From the IMG/VR virus record IMGVR_UViG_3300035698_010479, positions 62,001 to 126,000 of that record: a stretch of 64,000 bases of DNA. One strand, given 5' to 3'. Positions 7,668 to 14,759 of the stretch are shown here, piece by piece. The notes under the pieces are model-generated. The model saw only the letters and a list, made by a program, of their open reading frames with translations. It had not been told where the DNA came from and searched no databases. The position numbers were made by a program, and so were the translations under genes. The DNA comes from a virus. The stretch's first letter is position 1. The number at the start of each line of letters is the position of its first letter.

Positions 7668-7928
7668 TTAATTAGTGGGTGATAGCACAACACATGCAGG
7701 ACTTATCACTTTTTCTATTGTCCACATTTTTTCTTCCATACCGGCTTCATCAGCAGTCCATTGTGTAGACTTAACTTCACCATACCAATCGGTTTCTTTA
7801 ACGTATATAGCATCGGAGTCTACATCGTATAAAGGGCTATACCCATTACCTTCTGAGTCTTTCTGTAATATAACTATAGAATCCTGCGGCATACTTTGTA
7901 ATATCTCTATCAGTTCCTTTACTAGCAT
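7668..7928 (-). CDS. Conserved phage-type protein, unknown
   Basis: 86 aa with AAAGGAG upstream. It opens with a helix (MLVKELIEILQSMPQDSIVIL) followed by an acidic part containing GNGYSPLYDVDSDA. This helix plus SPL-x-D pattern occurs in many phage proteins of unknown function. It is the last gene of the minus operon. Confidence 0.7.
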   Translation of the reverse strand: MLVKELIEILQSMPQDSIVILQKDSEGNGYSPLYDVDSDAIYVKETDWYGEVKSTQWTADEAGMEEKMWTIEKVISPACVVLSPTN

Positions 7929-7941
7929 ATATTATACTCCT

Positions 7942-8214
7942 TTAAAAATAACAACCATGAATTATATATCTGTACTCTATTCTATCTTCATATTTAGCTG
8001 GTTTAGGTCCATACTATCTATATGTATAAGTACGTTCCTCACCACAAATTGGGCAATGTTCTTTTACAGTTTTATACCAATACTTAATTGATTCTGTATT
8101 ATCTCGTATTTTTCCGGTACCATCACAAGTAACACATTCAGTTTTTTTATTATTAACTCCAGTACCTTCGCAATCTATACAATGATATATTGGATTAAAC
8201 ATTAAATCACTCAT
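7942..8214 (-). CDS. DnaJ-type zinc finger protein interrupted by an in-frame UAG
   Basis: The ATG frame gives 66 aa with two CxxC pairs (CIDCEGTG, CVTCDGTG, as in DnaJ) and a further CPICG knuckle, ending at TAG (8014-8016). The frame stays open after the TAG for 23 more codons, reading YGPKPAKYEDRIEYRYI, to a TAA at 7942-7944. In my recollection, homologous phage proteins have CPxCG, then Tyr/Arg-rich residues, then a PKP-x-(3-6)-DR-x-Y stretch, so the part after the TAG looks like the genuine C-terminus. Readthrough by the CUA-anticodon tRNA at 20247-20321 is the obvious candidate. The alternative is a premature stop giving a shortened product. Confidence 0.6.
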
Positions 8215-8223
8215 TATAAACTC

Positions 8224-8967
8224 CTAAATAGTTATAATCTCTGCGCAATCTTTGTGTATTATTACTTGGTGTTCCACATGACAACTTATTTTACCAGAAT
8301 TTGTTACAACTGTCCAGCCATCATTTAATCTATGATTATCAGAAGGACCGTCTACAAGCATTGGTTCTATACAAATACACATACCTGCTTTTAATTTGAT
8401 ACCTTCTATATCCCTACCAAAGTTAAATATTGGTGGGTCCATATGTAAATCTCTTCCTATACCATGCCCAATGTAGTTTTTAACAACAGAGAAGCCGTAT
8501 TCTAATGCGTAGGCTTCAATTACTCTTCCAATAGTACCTACAGTAACTCCTTCTTTTATTTCCAATATAGCCCCATTTAAAGCCATTCTAGACACATCCA
8601 GTAATTCTTGTTTTTCAACACTAATAGTACCAACACCTGTAGAAAAAGCAGCGTCACCGTAGAAACCATTTTTATAGACACCAACATCAATACTTAGTAA
8701 ATCCCCTTCCACTAGTTCCTTACTTGTTGGGAAACCGTGTACTATGACTTCATTAGTACTGCAACAAGTACAAAAAGGAAAGCCTCTATACCCCTTGAAT
8801 GCGGGTAGTCCTCCTTCAGATAGTATTATTTTTTCAGCTATGCTATCTAATTCTAAAGTAGATATCCCAGGAACTACTAATTCAGCTAGTTCTCTATGGA
8901 CTAAAGCTACTATTCTACCACTTTCTCTCAACTTGTCTAAGTCACTACTAGTATGTGTAACAACCAA
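8224..8967 (-). CDS. map: Type I methionine aminopeptidase
   Basis: 247 aa metallopeptidase that removes initiator Met. Metal ligands are visible in order: Asp (SIDVGVY), Asp (FYGDAAF), His (GHGIGRDLH), Glu (CIEPML) and Glu (HVEHQV). I place the start at TTG 8967, preceded by AAGGAG, since the family begins with a DLDKLRESGRIVA helix; an in-frame ATG at 9105 has no SD and would add unrelated residues. Ends TAG at the family's usual length, showing that TAG terminates here. Confidence 0.85.
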   Translation of the reverse strand: MVVTHTSSDLDKLRESGRIVALVHRELAELVVPGISTLELDSIAEKIILSEGGLPAFKGYRGFPFCTCCSTNEVIVHGFPTSKELVEGDLLSIDVGVYKNGFYGDAAFSTGVGTISVEKQELLDVSRMALNGAILEIKEGVTVGTIGRVIEAYALEYGFSVVKNYIGHGIGRDLHMDPPIFNFGRDIEGIKLKAGMCICIEPMLVDGPSDNHRLNDGWTVVTNSGKISCHVEHQVIIHKDCAEIITI

Positions 8968-9082
8968 AGTACTCTCCTTATGTCTGTGTTTGCGCCCCCA
9001 AGTACTACTCACAATGTAGATAGTACTACTGATAGTGTATGGTTTGTTTGTTGTTTGTTGGGGTTTATCCCATCTATATTTT

Positions 9083-9150
9083 AAAAAATTTTGTGAAGTG
9101 AGCAAGCCCTTGAACCGAAACTTATTTCATACCTACAAGATTTTTACAAA
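9083..9150 (-). repeat. Leader element copy B (diverged 68-base repeat)
   Basis: On the minus strand this lies just after the 9159-9356 gene and about 115 bases before map. It matches the element at 9365-9430 over its whole length at roughly two thirds of positions, sharing TATGAAA, CGGT-CAA, GGCT-GCTC-CTTC and AAATTTTT blocks. It has no coding continuity. It may be a structured 5' leader or a decayed repeat. Confidence 0.5.
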
Positions 9151-9158
9151 AAGTATTA

Positions 9159-9356
9159 TTATTTAGTATATCTTATCAACTGATCATGAAACTGCATACT
9201 TTCTGTGGTACCTAAATTTGTTTTTGAGTGTGCTATAATCGCCTTTTTAGCTGATAAGGATTTAATGGTCCCCCTCATCAATCCTCTGTATCTAATTTGC
9301 ATAAATACTACTGAATCACCAATATTTAATTCATTACCTAAAAAATCTTTATACAT
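9159..9356 (-). CDS. Small conserved phage protein, SH3/KOW-like
   Basis: 65 aa with GGAGGG before ATG. NELNIGDSVVFMQIRYRGL followed by RGTIKSLSAKKAIIAHS looks like a small beta-barrel (GD-V-F ... G-I ... K-A-I). Many phages carry such proteins with no assigned function. Its leader holds repeat copy A. Confidence 0.65.
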   Translation of the reverse strand: MYKDFLGNELNIGDSVVFMQIRYRGLMRGTIKSLSAKKAIIAHSKTNLGTTESMQFHDQLIRYTK

Positions 9357-9364
9357 AACCCTCC

Positions 9365-9430
9365 AAAAATTTAGCGAAGCGAGCCAGCCTATTGACCGGT
9401 TCTTTGTTTCATATCTGCAAAAATTTACAA
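9365..9430 (-). repeat. Leader element copy A (diverged 66-base repeat)
   Basis: On the minus strand it fills the gap between the stop of the 55-aa gene and the SD of the 65-aa gene. The core GGCTCGCTTCGC could form a short hairpin with flanking bases. See copy B at 9083-9150. Both copies precede a gene by a short distance, which suggests a cis-regulatory RNA or a dispersed repeat. Confidence 0.5.
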
Positions 9431-9431
9431 G

Positions 9432-9599
9432 TTACACAGAAATTTCTTTCCAGTTGTGTGGTCGTTTATTATTAATGCTACTTAACTTATCACATCTACT
9501 ACATTTATTAATTATAATCAAAGTGTTATTACCAGTCCATATAGGCTCTTGTAAAACATACCCGTGGCCAAACAACCAACAAATTAACTTTCTAATCAT
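9432..9599 (-). CDS. Small Cys-containing protein
   Basis: 55 aa, GGAG upstream of ATG. It begins MIRKLICWLFGHGY and has a CSRC pair near residue 33-36, suggesting half of a zinc-binding site, and ends with a Trp-rich tail. No family recognised. Codon use matches its neighbours. Confidence 0.6.
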   Translation of the reverse strand: MIRKLICWLFGHGYVLQEPIWTGNNTLIIINKCSRCDKLSSINNKRPHNWKEISV

Positions 9600-9636
9600 A
9601 TGAAAAACTCCTTTAAAGTACTACAGTAACTGTATA

Positions 9637-10578
9637 TTAAGAATCAAATAGGTAACTTAAACTTTGTTCATCATGTATACCTATTATTGCCTCTGCAAAT
9701 AAAGTAGCGGAGGATAATACTTCAATCTTTGTTGATAATTTTATAGATGTATTGTATATAGTATCTGTAACGTACAGTTTATCTATACTTGATCTCTCAA
9801 TATTACTTATAGCCTTGCCACTAAGTACAGGGTGGGTACAGTAACATTCAACAGATGCAGCACCATTATTTAGTAACACATTAGTAGCCTTTACTAATGT
9901 TCCACCAGAATCTACCATATCATCTGCGATTATACAGTGTTTATCTTTAACTTCACCTATCAAAAACATTTCTCCGATTTCAGATGGGCCTGTTCTCTGT
10001 TTGTATATCATTGCTACACTGCATCCTAATTTACCTGCATAACTTTTAGCAACTTTGATAGAACCAGCGTCTGGAGCGACTACGCATATACTATTCCCTG
10101 GATGATTGCTTTTTATATGAGGTACAAACACATTAAACATATGTAGGTTATCTACAGGTATATCAAAGAACCCAGATATTTGTGGACTATGTAATTCAGA
10201 CGTAAGTACTCTATCTGTGCCAGCAGTTTGTATGAGGTTGGCTACCACTTTTGCAGAAATAGGTACACGAGACATTACTTTTCTATCCTGCCTACTATAT
10301 GGATAGCAAGGTAACACTGTGGTAACTCTATAACAACTTGAACGTTTAAGGGCATCTAGTAGTAAAAATAACTCCATTAAATGTGTATCAGTTGTATTGC
10401 TTGCACCTTGAATTACAAACACATCCTTGTTACGTACATTTTCCTTTATTTCTACACGACATTCCCCATTACCGAATGTAGATGTTAACACACCTGTTAA
10501 TGGTACCCCTACTAAATTACTGATACTGTTTGCCAATGCTATATTGGCACTTCCAGAAATAATAGCTAATTCTTTCAT
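9637..10578 (-). CDS. Ribose-phosphate pyrophosphokinase (PRPP synthetase) homologue
   Basis: 313 aa, full length for the Prs family. Visible motifs: CYPYSRQDRK (usual FGYARQDRK), ELHSPQISGFFDIPVDNL (usual DLHAPQIQGFF), flexible loop YKQR (usual DKRR), PRPP loop ADDMVDSGGT and the family C-terminus SLSYLFDS. Prs makes PRPP from ribose 5-phosphate and ATP for nucleotide and NAD synthesis. The same fold includes the phage enzyme Adps of the NARP1 NAD-reconstitution pathway, which uses ADP-ribose. The altered loop residues leave the substrate open. Confidence 0.88.
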   Translation of the reverse strand: MKELAIISGSANIALANSISNLVGVPLTGVLTSTFGNGECRVEIKENVRNKDVFVIQGASNTTDTHLMELFLLLDALKRSSCYRVTTVLPCYPYSRQDRKVMSRVPISAKVVANLIQTAGTDRVLTSELHSPQISGFFDIPVDNLHMFNVFVPHIKSNHPGNSICVVAPDAGSIKVAKSYAGKLGCSVAMIYKQRTGPSEIGEMFLIGEVKDKHCIIADDMVDSGGTLVKATNVLLNNGAASVECYCTHPVLSGKAISNIERSSIDKLYVTDTIYNTSIKLSTKIEVLSSATLFAEAIIGIHDEQSLSYLFDS

Positions 10579-10594
10579 ATTAATTCCTTGATTG

Positions 10595-10858
10595 TTAAGA
10601 TTGGGTACCAGCCATATATTGCTCTAGGTTATGTTTAGCTTCGTCTGCATAATGACTTAGCACAGCATTCTTATTAACCCTTAATGCCTCAAGCTGATGT
10701 GAAGTAAAAACACGCTGAAAGAAAAGGTCTTTCCCAGTATTTTCGTCCATAAGTTTAGTACGTAAAGCAAACCCACCTAATTCAGATATGATGCCTACAA
10801 TACAATCATATCCTATTAGATATTCAACTTTTAAAAGATCTCTTGAAGTTATTAGCAT
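10595..10858 (-). CDS. Unknown small protein
   Basis: 87 aa. I take the second ATG (10858) because AGGGGG lies at proper spacing; the ATG at 10864 is too close. Mixed alpha/beta with no motif recognised. It lies directly upstream of the PRPP synthetase homologue with 16 bases between, so probably co-transcribed. Confidence 0.6.
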   Translation of the reverse strand: MLITSRDLLKVEYLIGYDCIVGIISELGGFALRTKLMDENTGKDLFFQRVFTSHQLEALRVNKNAVLSHYADEAKHNLEQYMAGTQS

Positions 10859-10947
10859 ATTCATTCCCCCTTATTAAATTATTTTAAGAATGAGTAAGTA
10901 TAACGTACTTTAAAAAATAAAGCAATAAGTATTTACGTAAATACTAT

Positions 10948-11520
10948 TTAAGCTATTACATCTACATCAGGCATACTACTTTCCAATTTAAGATGTGAGC
11001 CCGTTTCGTTCACTCTAAAGGTTTCAAACCGTACACTACCACTAGCAACTAAGTCTTTTATATGTTTCTGACTTTTACTTAATTTAGCACCACCTGTTTT
11101 AAATTCTATGAATATTACAGCATCATCCGTTACTTGAATACCGTCTACGGGATTAGCTAAAAATCTAAACTGCTTATGATTGTATGGATAGTCCCTAATA
11201 AATGGCATGAAATTTTCTGCCATTTGGCCTAAACGAACCTCAGAAGATTTTTTCTGAGATTCAATTTTTGTTGTGTTGTCCTGTAACCTGGTGATACCTA
11301 TATTCTGAGTATTGATTTCTGAACGTTGACTTAATATAACATTTTTCTGAACATCAATCAACTCAGTTAGCTCGGTTAATTTAGTATTAGTGTCATTATT
11401 CTTTTTATTAGCCTCCTGTAAATCAAGTTTAATTCTAAAAATAAATTTATTAATACTATAAACAAAAAATAATAACAGAGCACCTAATACCACTACAATA
11501 AATATAATATTTAGATTCAT
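10948..11520 (-). CDS. Membrane-anchored Holliday-junction-resolvase-like nuclease
   Basis: 190 aa in three parts: an N-terminal membrane helix (about residues 4-24, IIFIVVVLGALLLFFVY), a coiled coil (about 30-95), and a C-terminal nuclease-like part with SSEVRLGQMAENFMPF, then GIQVTDDAVIFIEFKTGG and LSKSQKHIKDLV. The D-x(n)-E-x-K arrangement (VIFIEFKTG) and the following LSKSQ match the Endonuc_Holl family (PF10107), a PD-(D/E)XK fold. It overlaps the VWA gene by one base. Confidence 0.7.
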   Translation of the reverse strand: MNLNIIFIVVVLGALLLFFVYSINKFIFRIKLDLQEANKKNNDTNTKLTELTELIDVQKNVILSQRSEINTQNIGITRLQDNTTKIESQKKSSEVRLGQMAENFMPFIRDYPYNHKQFRFLANPVDGIQVTDDAVIFIEFKTGGAKLSKSQKHIKDLVASGSVRFETFRVNETGSHLKLESSMPDVDVIA

Positions 11521-12113
11521 TACTTCCCGCTAGTTCTTGATGTAGTTACATAAGAAGTCATGGACGCGTAACCTTCTTGTACCCCTTTAACTGTAGCATT
11601 AAAAGAGAAAGTAGCTTCTGGGTTAAAAGAATATGTACGTGCAGTGAGGGCTACATCCTGATTAGCACCAATAAATACAAACTCCCAACCAAATTGTTCT
11701 TTTCGCTGTTCAATTAGAGATTTAACTTGTTCTGCTGTAAATTCTTTAGAAGAGTTCTCTTCCCCATCCGTTATAACGCAAACAATAACTTTGGCTGGTC
11801 TATCCTTAGCTTTCATTGAAACCACTTGCTGCCCTACCTTATTAATAACATTTGCTAAAGTATCATTTAAAGCGGTGGAGCCATTAGGTTTATATGTACA
11901 TGCATCAAGCAGTTTGATATCTTCGATAGGTTGATTATCTGCAATGTATTCAAAAGTATTATCAAACAGACATACGGTAACTAGTGCTTTACCTTTTACT
12001 TCCTTCTGAGCCTTAATAAAGTTATTAAAGCCATCAATAGCCCCCTGTTTAATAGCTGACATTGAACCACTCTTATCTACTACTGTTGCGATAAACGTTA
12101 AATTCTTTTTCAT
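11520..12113 (-). CDS. VWA domain protein
   Basis: 197 aa cytoplasmic von Willebrand A domain. The MIDAS motif is VDKSGSM near residue 13, with Thr in NGSTALNDT and Asp in VITDGEENSS completing the metal site. VWA proteins mediate metal-dependent protein contacts. It shares a promoter with the HD protein upstream and the membrane nuclease downstream, suggesting a three-gene module. Confidence 0.85.
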   Translation of the reverse strand: MKKNLTFIATVVDKSGSMSAIKQGAIDGFNNFIKAQKEVKGKALVTVCLFDNTFEYIADNQPIEDIKLLDACTYKPNGSTALNDTLANVINKVGQQVVSMKAKDRPAKVIVCVITDGEENSSKEFTAEQVKSLIEQRKEQFGWEFVFIGANQDVALTARTYSFNPEATFSFNATVKGVQEGYASMTSYVTTSRTSGK

Positions 12114-12827
12114 TTAATTCTCCTTAATTTGTTTTTCTTCTTCTTCGTCATAGTCTAAGCGCTTATGATAAATATTTGAAATTTCAGAAGTTAATATTTT
12201 CTTTATTATTCTTAATTGACCTAAAGATAATATATCTAGTTGCTCATCTTCTATTAGACATCCAATAAGTTTGTCAATAGTAACTTTATATTCTTTCAAT
12301 TTACCGTTATTAGCAAGAGCCCTACAAGCACTCTCTACAACATCACAGCACATTAAAACACACGATTCTACAGAAGTGGGTTTAACAGACCTATATTTAT
12401 AATGATCTTCTATGTCTGCACCTTTGTATACCTCCTTGGCCTTTATCCAAATTGATTTAATAGTACTATTACCATGGTGTTCACTTACAATTTTTATTAC
12501 ACTTGGTGCAACATCCAACTGTACTAATTTTAACACACTGTCTGATAAATGTCTAGATATTAATTGAAAAGATACAACTGGATCTAACTTATCGTGTGCA
12601 TTAACACCAGCTATCTGATTTTCTATAAAATTATCTGGACCTATACATTTACCTATATCATGTAGGGTAGCAGCTAAGACAAGATCATCTGATTTCAAGC
12701 CTAATTCTTTTGCTAGTGGATCACAGAGCTGCGCAACATTTTGGCAGTGTCTAAATGTACCTGGTGCTATCTCTTTAAATCTATCTAATACATGTTCATT
12801 AATAGTCAAAAACTCTTTTGTATCCAT
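12114..12827 (-). CDS. HD domain phosphohydrolase
   Basis: 237 aa. HD signature: His in FRHCQNVAQL, the HD pair in ATLHDIGKCIG, a second His in SEHHG, and a later Asp in CDVVES. Such proteins hydrolyse nucleotides or cyclic nucleotides with divalent metal. It is the first gene after a consensus sigma70 promoter with a downstream palindrome. Substrate not predictable. Confidence 0.8.
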   Translation of the reverse strand: MDTKEFLTINEHVLDRFKEIAPGTFRHCQNVAQLCDPLAKELGLKSDDLVLAATLHDIGKCIGPDNFIENQIAGVNAHDKLDPVVSFQLISRHLSDSVLKLVQLDVAPSVIKIVSEHHGNSTIKSIWIKAKEVYKGADIEDHYKYRSVKPTSVESCVLMCCDVVESACRALANNGKLKEYKVTIDKLIGCLIEDEQLDILSLGQLRIIKKILTSEISNIYHKRLDYDEEEEKQIKEN

Positions 12828-12861
12828 TTAATTACCTTAGTATAAATTATTTTAGTAAGTA

Positions 12862-12881
12862 CTGACACTACATCGTGTCAG
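12862..12881. promoter_or_regulatory. Perfect 7-base palindrome in the leader (operator or hairpin)
   Basis: CTGACAC, 6 bases, GTGTCAG. It lies about 15-35 bases downstream of the -10 box of the strong minus promoter at 12896-12924. Part of it (GACACTACAT, or its complement ATGTAGTGTC) is repeated over the -35 box. It could be a repressor site or a leader hairpin. Confidence 0.5.
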
Positions 12882-12895
12882 CTACCAGAGGCGTC

Positions 12896-12924
12896 ATTAT
12901 AACAAATATATAATGTAGTGTCAA
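12896..12924 (-). promoter_or_regulatory. Consensus sigma70 promoter
   Basis: Minus strand: TTGACA (12919-12924), 17-base spacer, TATAAT (12896-12901), a perfect match to the bacterial housekeeping consensus, 70 bases upstream of the HD gene ATG. It should be used early by host RNA polymerase. Confidence 0.85.
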
Positions 12925-12986
12925 TACTAAATATACTCAATGTAAGTAAATAGATTATAATACGTATTGTCTATTTTTTAGTATCA

Positions 12987-13484
12987 CTATAAAAGAATTT
13001 CATATTTTTTAATAGGTAATTCGCAAAATACTGATAATTCACAAGCTACCTCGACAGCCTTTTCTACTCCGTGCCCTAAGTATAATGCAGCTAATGCAAA
13101 ATCATCTCCTGCACCTATGGCAGAATGGTCATATATTTCTTGTATGAAAAATCCTTCTGCTTGGAAAACATGGTTGTCTATTATGAAAATATGTGTGTTG
13201 TCTATAGACGATGAATCCGTTTTGGTTTTTTTCCAATCGGAAAATTCAGCTAGGAAATTTATTAGAGATGACTCTGTAGCCCGCTCTGGTCTTCTAGTAG
13301 AGCAAAAAACAAATAGTAGTGCACTTTCTTCGGCAGTACCAGTGCTTCCTATAGTCATACCATTTACTTGTATCAATTTAGAATAACTATTTTTGGATTT
13401 ATTTTGGGTCCATCCACGTACAGTTATGCTATCCGATGCTATGGAAATTTTTTCTTTACAAATATTAACCGCTACTACACTCAT
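12987..13484 (-). CDS. Proteasome-beta/HslV-like Ntn-hydrolase
   Basis: 165 aa, close to HslV in size. After Met1 comes SVVAVN, so the nucleophile exposed after Met removal would be Ser rather than the usual Thr. IASDS provides the Asp of the Asp17 position and YSKLIQV the Lys33 equivalent; TIGSTGTAEES corresponds to the Gly-rich loop after Lys33, and SAIGAGDDFALAAL is the family's typical GsG-x-x-AlAA motif. Such subunits form rings that degrade proteins fed by an ATPase. The AAA+ gene at 14752 could be its partner (inference). Confidence 0.8.
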   Translation of the reverse strand: MSVVAVNICKEKISIASDSITVRGWTQNKSKNSYSKLIQVNGMTIGSTGTAEESALLFVFCSTRRPERATESSLINFLAEFSDWKKTKTDSSSIDNTHIFIIDNHVFQAEGFFIQEIYDHSAIGAGDDFALAALYLGHGVEKAVEVACELSVFCELPIKKYEILL

Positions 13485-13507
13485 ATAAAACTCCTTTAAA
13501 TCATAGG

Positions 13508-14041
13508 TTACAGGTTAACTAAGTCAGAGTAAATCTCTTCAGAAGATCTTACCAATGTATATGACAATTTATTTTCCTTAAATAAATGAATCATAGTTTC
13601 ATGAACATTGTTCCTAAAAGTCTCATCATTATCTCTAATACCATCAACGACATTCCAATTAAAAAATAAAGGATCTAGTATATAAACTTTCTTATAGTAC
13701 ATTCTAATATGTGCTGCTACGTAATCCATAAGTAGTAGACTAATACTATTAGTGTTACCAAGTACAGTACTATAACATATAGGGTCCATTAAGCTTCTGT
13801 CTACGATTAGATAATCATAGCGATTCATTTTTTCTAGCTCTTTGGTAATTTGTTTAGTGGCTATCCAAGCCTGTGATCTATCATCAGCGTCTTGATTAAT
13901 AGGGAAAGGACATTCTCTAGCAAGTTCATTAATTACAGCTACATTCTTACCTAATTTTTTCAAAAATGAAGCTATACTAAAAGCCAAAGAACTTTTTCCA
14001 GTTCCATGGGTACCACTAACAGCTATAATTTTACTTGTCAT
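13508..14041 (-). CDS. P-loop ATPase/kinase, AAA_28 (NadR-like) type
   Basis: 177 aa. Walker A SGTHGTGKSS at residues 9-18; YDYLIVDRSLMDP is the Walker B/LID-like region, as in thymidylate-kinase-like and NadR-type kinases. The predicted substrate is a nucleotide or NAD precursor, but the family is mixed. It follows the proteasome-like gene in the same operon. Confidence 0.75.
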   Translation of the reverse strand: MTSKIIAVSGTHGTGKSSLAFSIASFLKKLGKNVAVINELARECPFPINQDADDRSQAWIATKQITKELEKMNRYDYLIVDRSLMDPICYSTVLGNTNSISLLLMDYVAAHIRMYYKKVYILDPLFFNWNVVDGIRDNDETFRNNVHETMIHLFKENKLSYTLVRSSEEIYSDLVNL

Positions 14042-14064
14042 TAATCCCTCAACAGTGATAATAT

Positions 14065-14241
14065 TTAAATAAACTTAACATTCTCGGATGCGCATTGTTT
14101 ACAAGTATCTAGCTCACCAAAAACTTTAGATTTGTTTTCCTCTATAAAGCCACATTCCTGACAAATAAGTTTATACGTAGTAGGTTTAACAACATTTGCA
14201 GTTTCTTTCTTTTCGTTTACTCTACCATTTGTACTGTACAT
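14065..14241 (-). CDS. Zinc-ribbon microprotein
   Basis: 58 aa between the kinase and the 171-aa gene. Two CxxC pairs (CQEC and CKQC) about 18 residues apart form a zinc ribbon after a Lys-rich N-terminus. It starts 2 bases after the stop of the upstream gene, so it is coupled. Function unknown. Confidence 0.65.
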   Translation of the reverse strand: MYSTNGRVNEKKETANVVKPTTYKLICQECGFIEENKSKVFGELDTCKQCASENVKFI

Positions 14242-14243
14242 AA

Positions 14244-14759
14244 TTAACCCCCATTAGTGAATAATTGTGGATCTTCTGGCATAAAATCAAAAAAAGCTGG
14301 GTCTTGTGCTACCAAATAAGGTGCTGACACAGTCAGGCATCTATGATTCTCGTTAACTAAGTATTTATATTTAGGTTCTTTTCCCCAGATTCTTAATCTC
14401 TCTGTTATTATTTTTCTGCCTAGACCTTGCTGTATCATATTATTGAACTGGCGCTGAAATTTATATCTTATATATCTTATATAACCACTTCGCATGAATT
14501 CCCATATAACCTCATCTTTCTTTTCTATCATGTTGTCTGCAGTTGTAATTACTATGTAGCGATATCCTGTTAACTGTTCATATAATTTCTGCATAGTATA
14601 ACTGTAGTCAAGTGGCTCAATACCTATAATTATTACACCTAATTCAGTAACCTCAAAACAATCCGATAGGTTGGAGCCCAATGGTACCCGTTTATAGGGT
14701 ACCATAAAAGCTGAGAGCATCACAGATATTTCTGTTTGTAACTCCTCTAAACTATACAT
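14244..14759 (-). CDS. Unknown protein
   Basis: 171 aa. AAAGGAAG precedes the ATG, and it overlaps the ATPase gene by 8 bases. The central part is basic (YIRYIRYKFQRQF, then GLGRKIITERLRIWGKEPKYK), compatible with nucleic-acid binding, while the ends are acidic. I do not recognise the family. Tight coupling to the Clp-like gene suggests an adaptor role, but this is speculation. Confidence 0.6.
   Translation of the reverse strand: MYSLEELQTEISVMLSAFMVPYKRVPLGSNLSDCFEVTELGVIIIGIEPLDYSYTMQKLYEQLTGYRYIVITTADNMIEKKDEVIWEFMRSGYIRYIRYKFQRQFNNMIQQGLGRKIITERLRIWGKEPKYKYLVNENHRCLTVSAPYLVAQDPAFFDFMPEDPQLFTNGG

Noticed and set aside
9083-9430. Leader repeats as tRNA-like or coding remnants
   Set aside because: Neither copy folds as a tRNA by eye, and short ATG-led frames in them stop after 2-7 codons.
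9205-9603. 132-aa plus-strand ORF
   Set aside because: It overlaps two SD-led minus-strand genes and the leader repeat; the sequence is Leu/Ser-rich with no motif.
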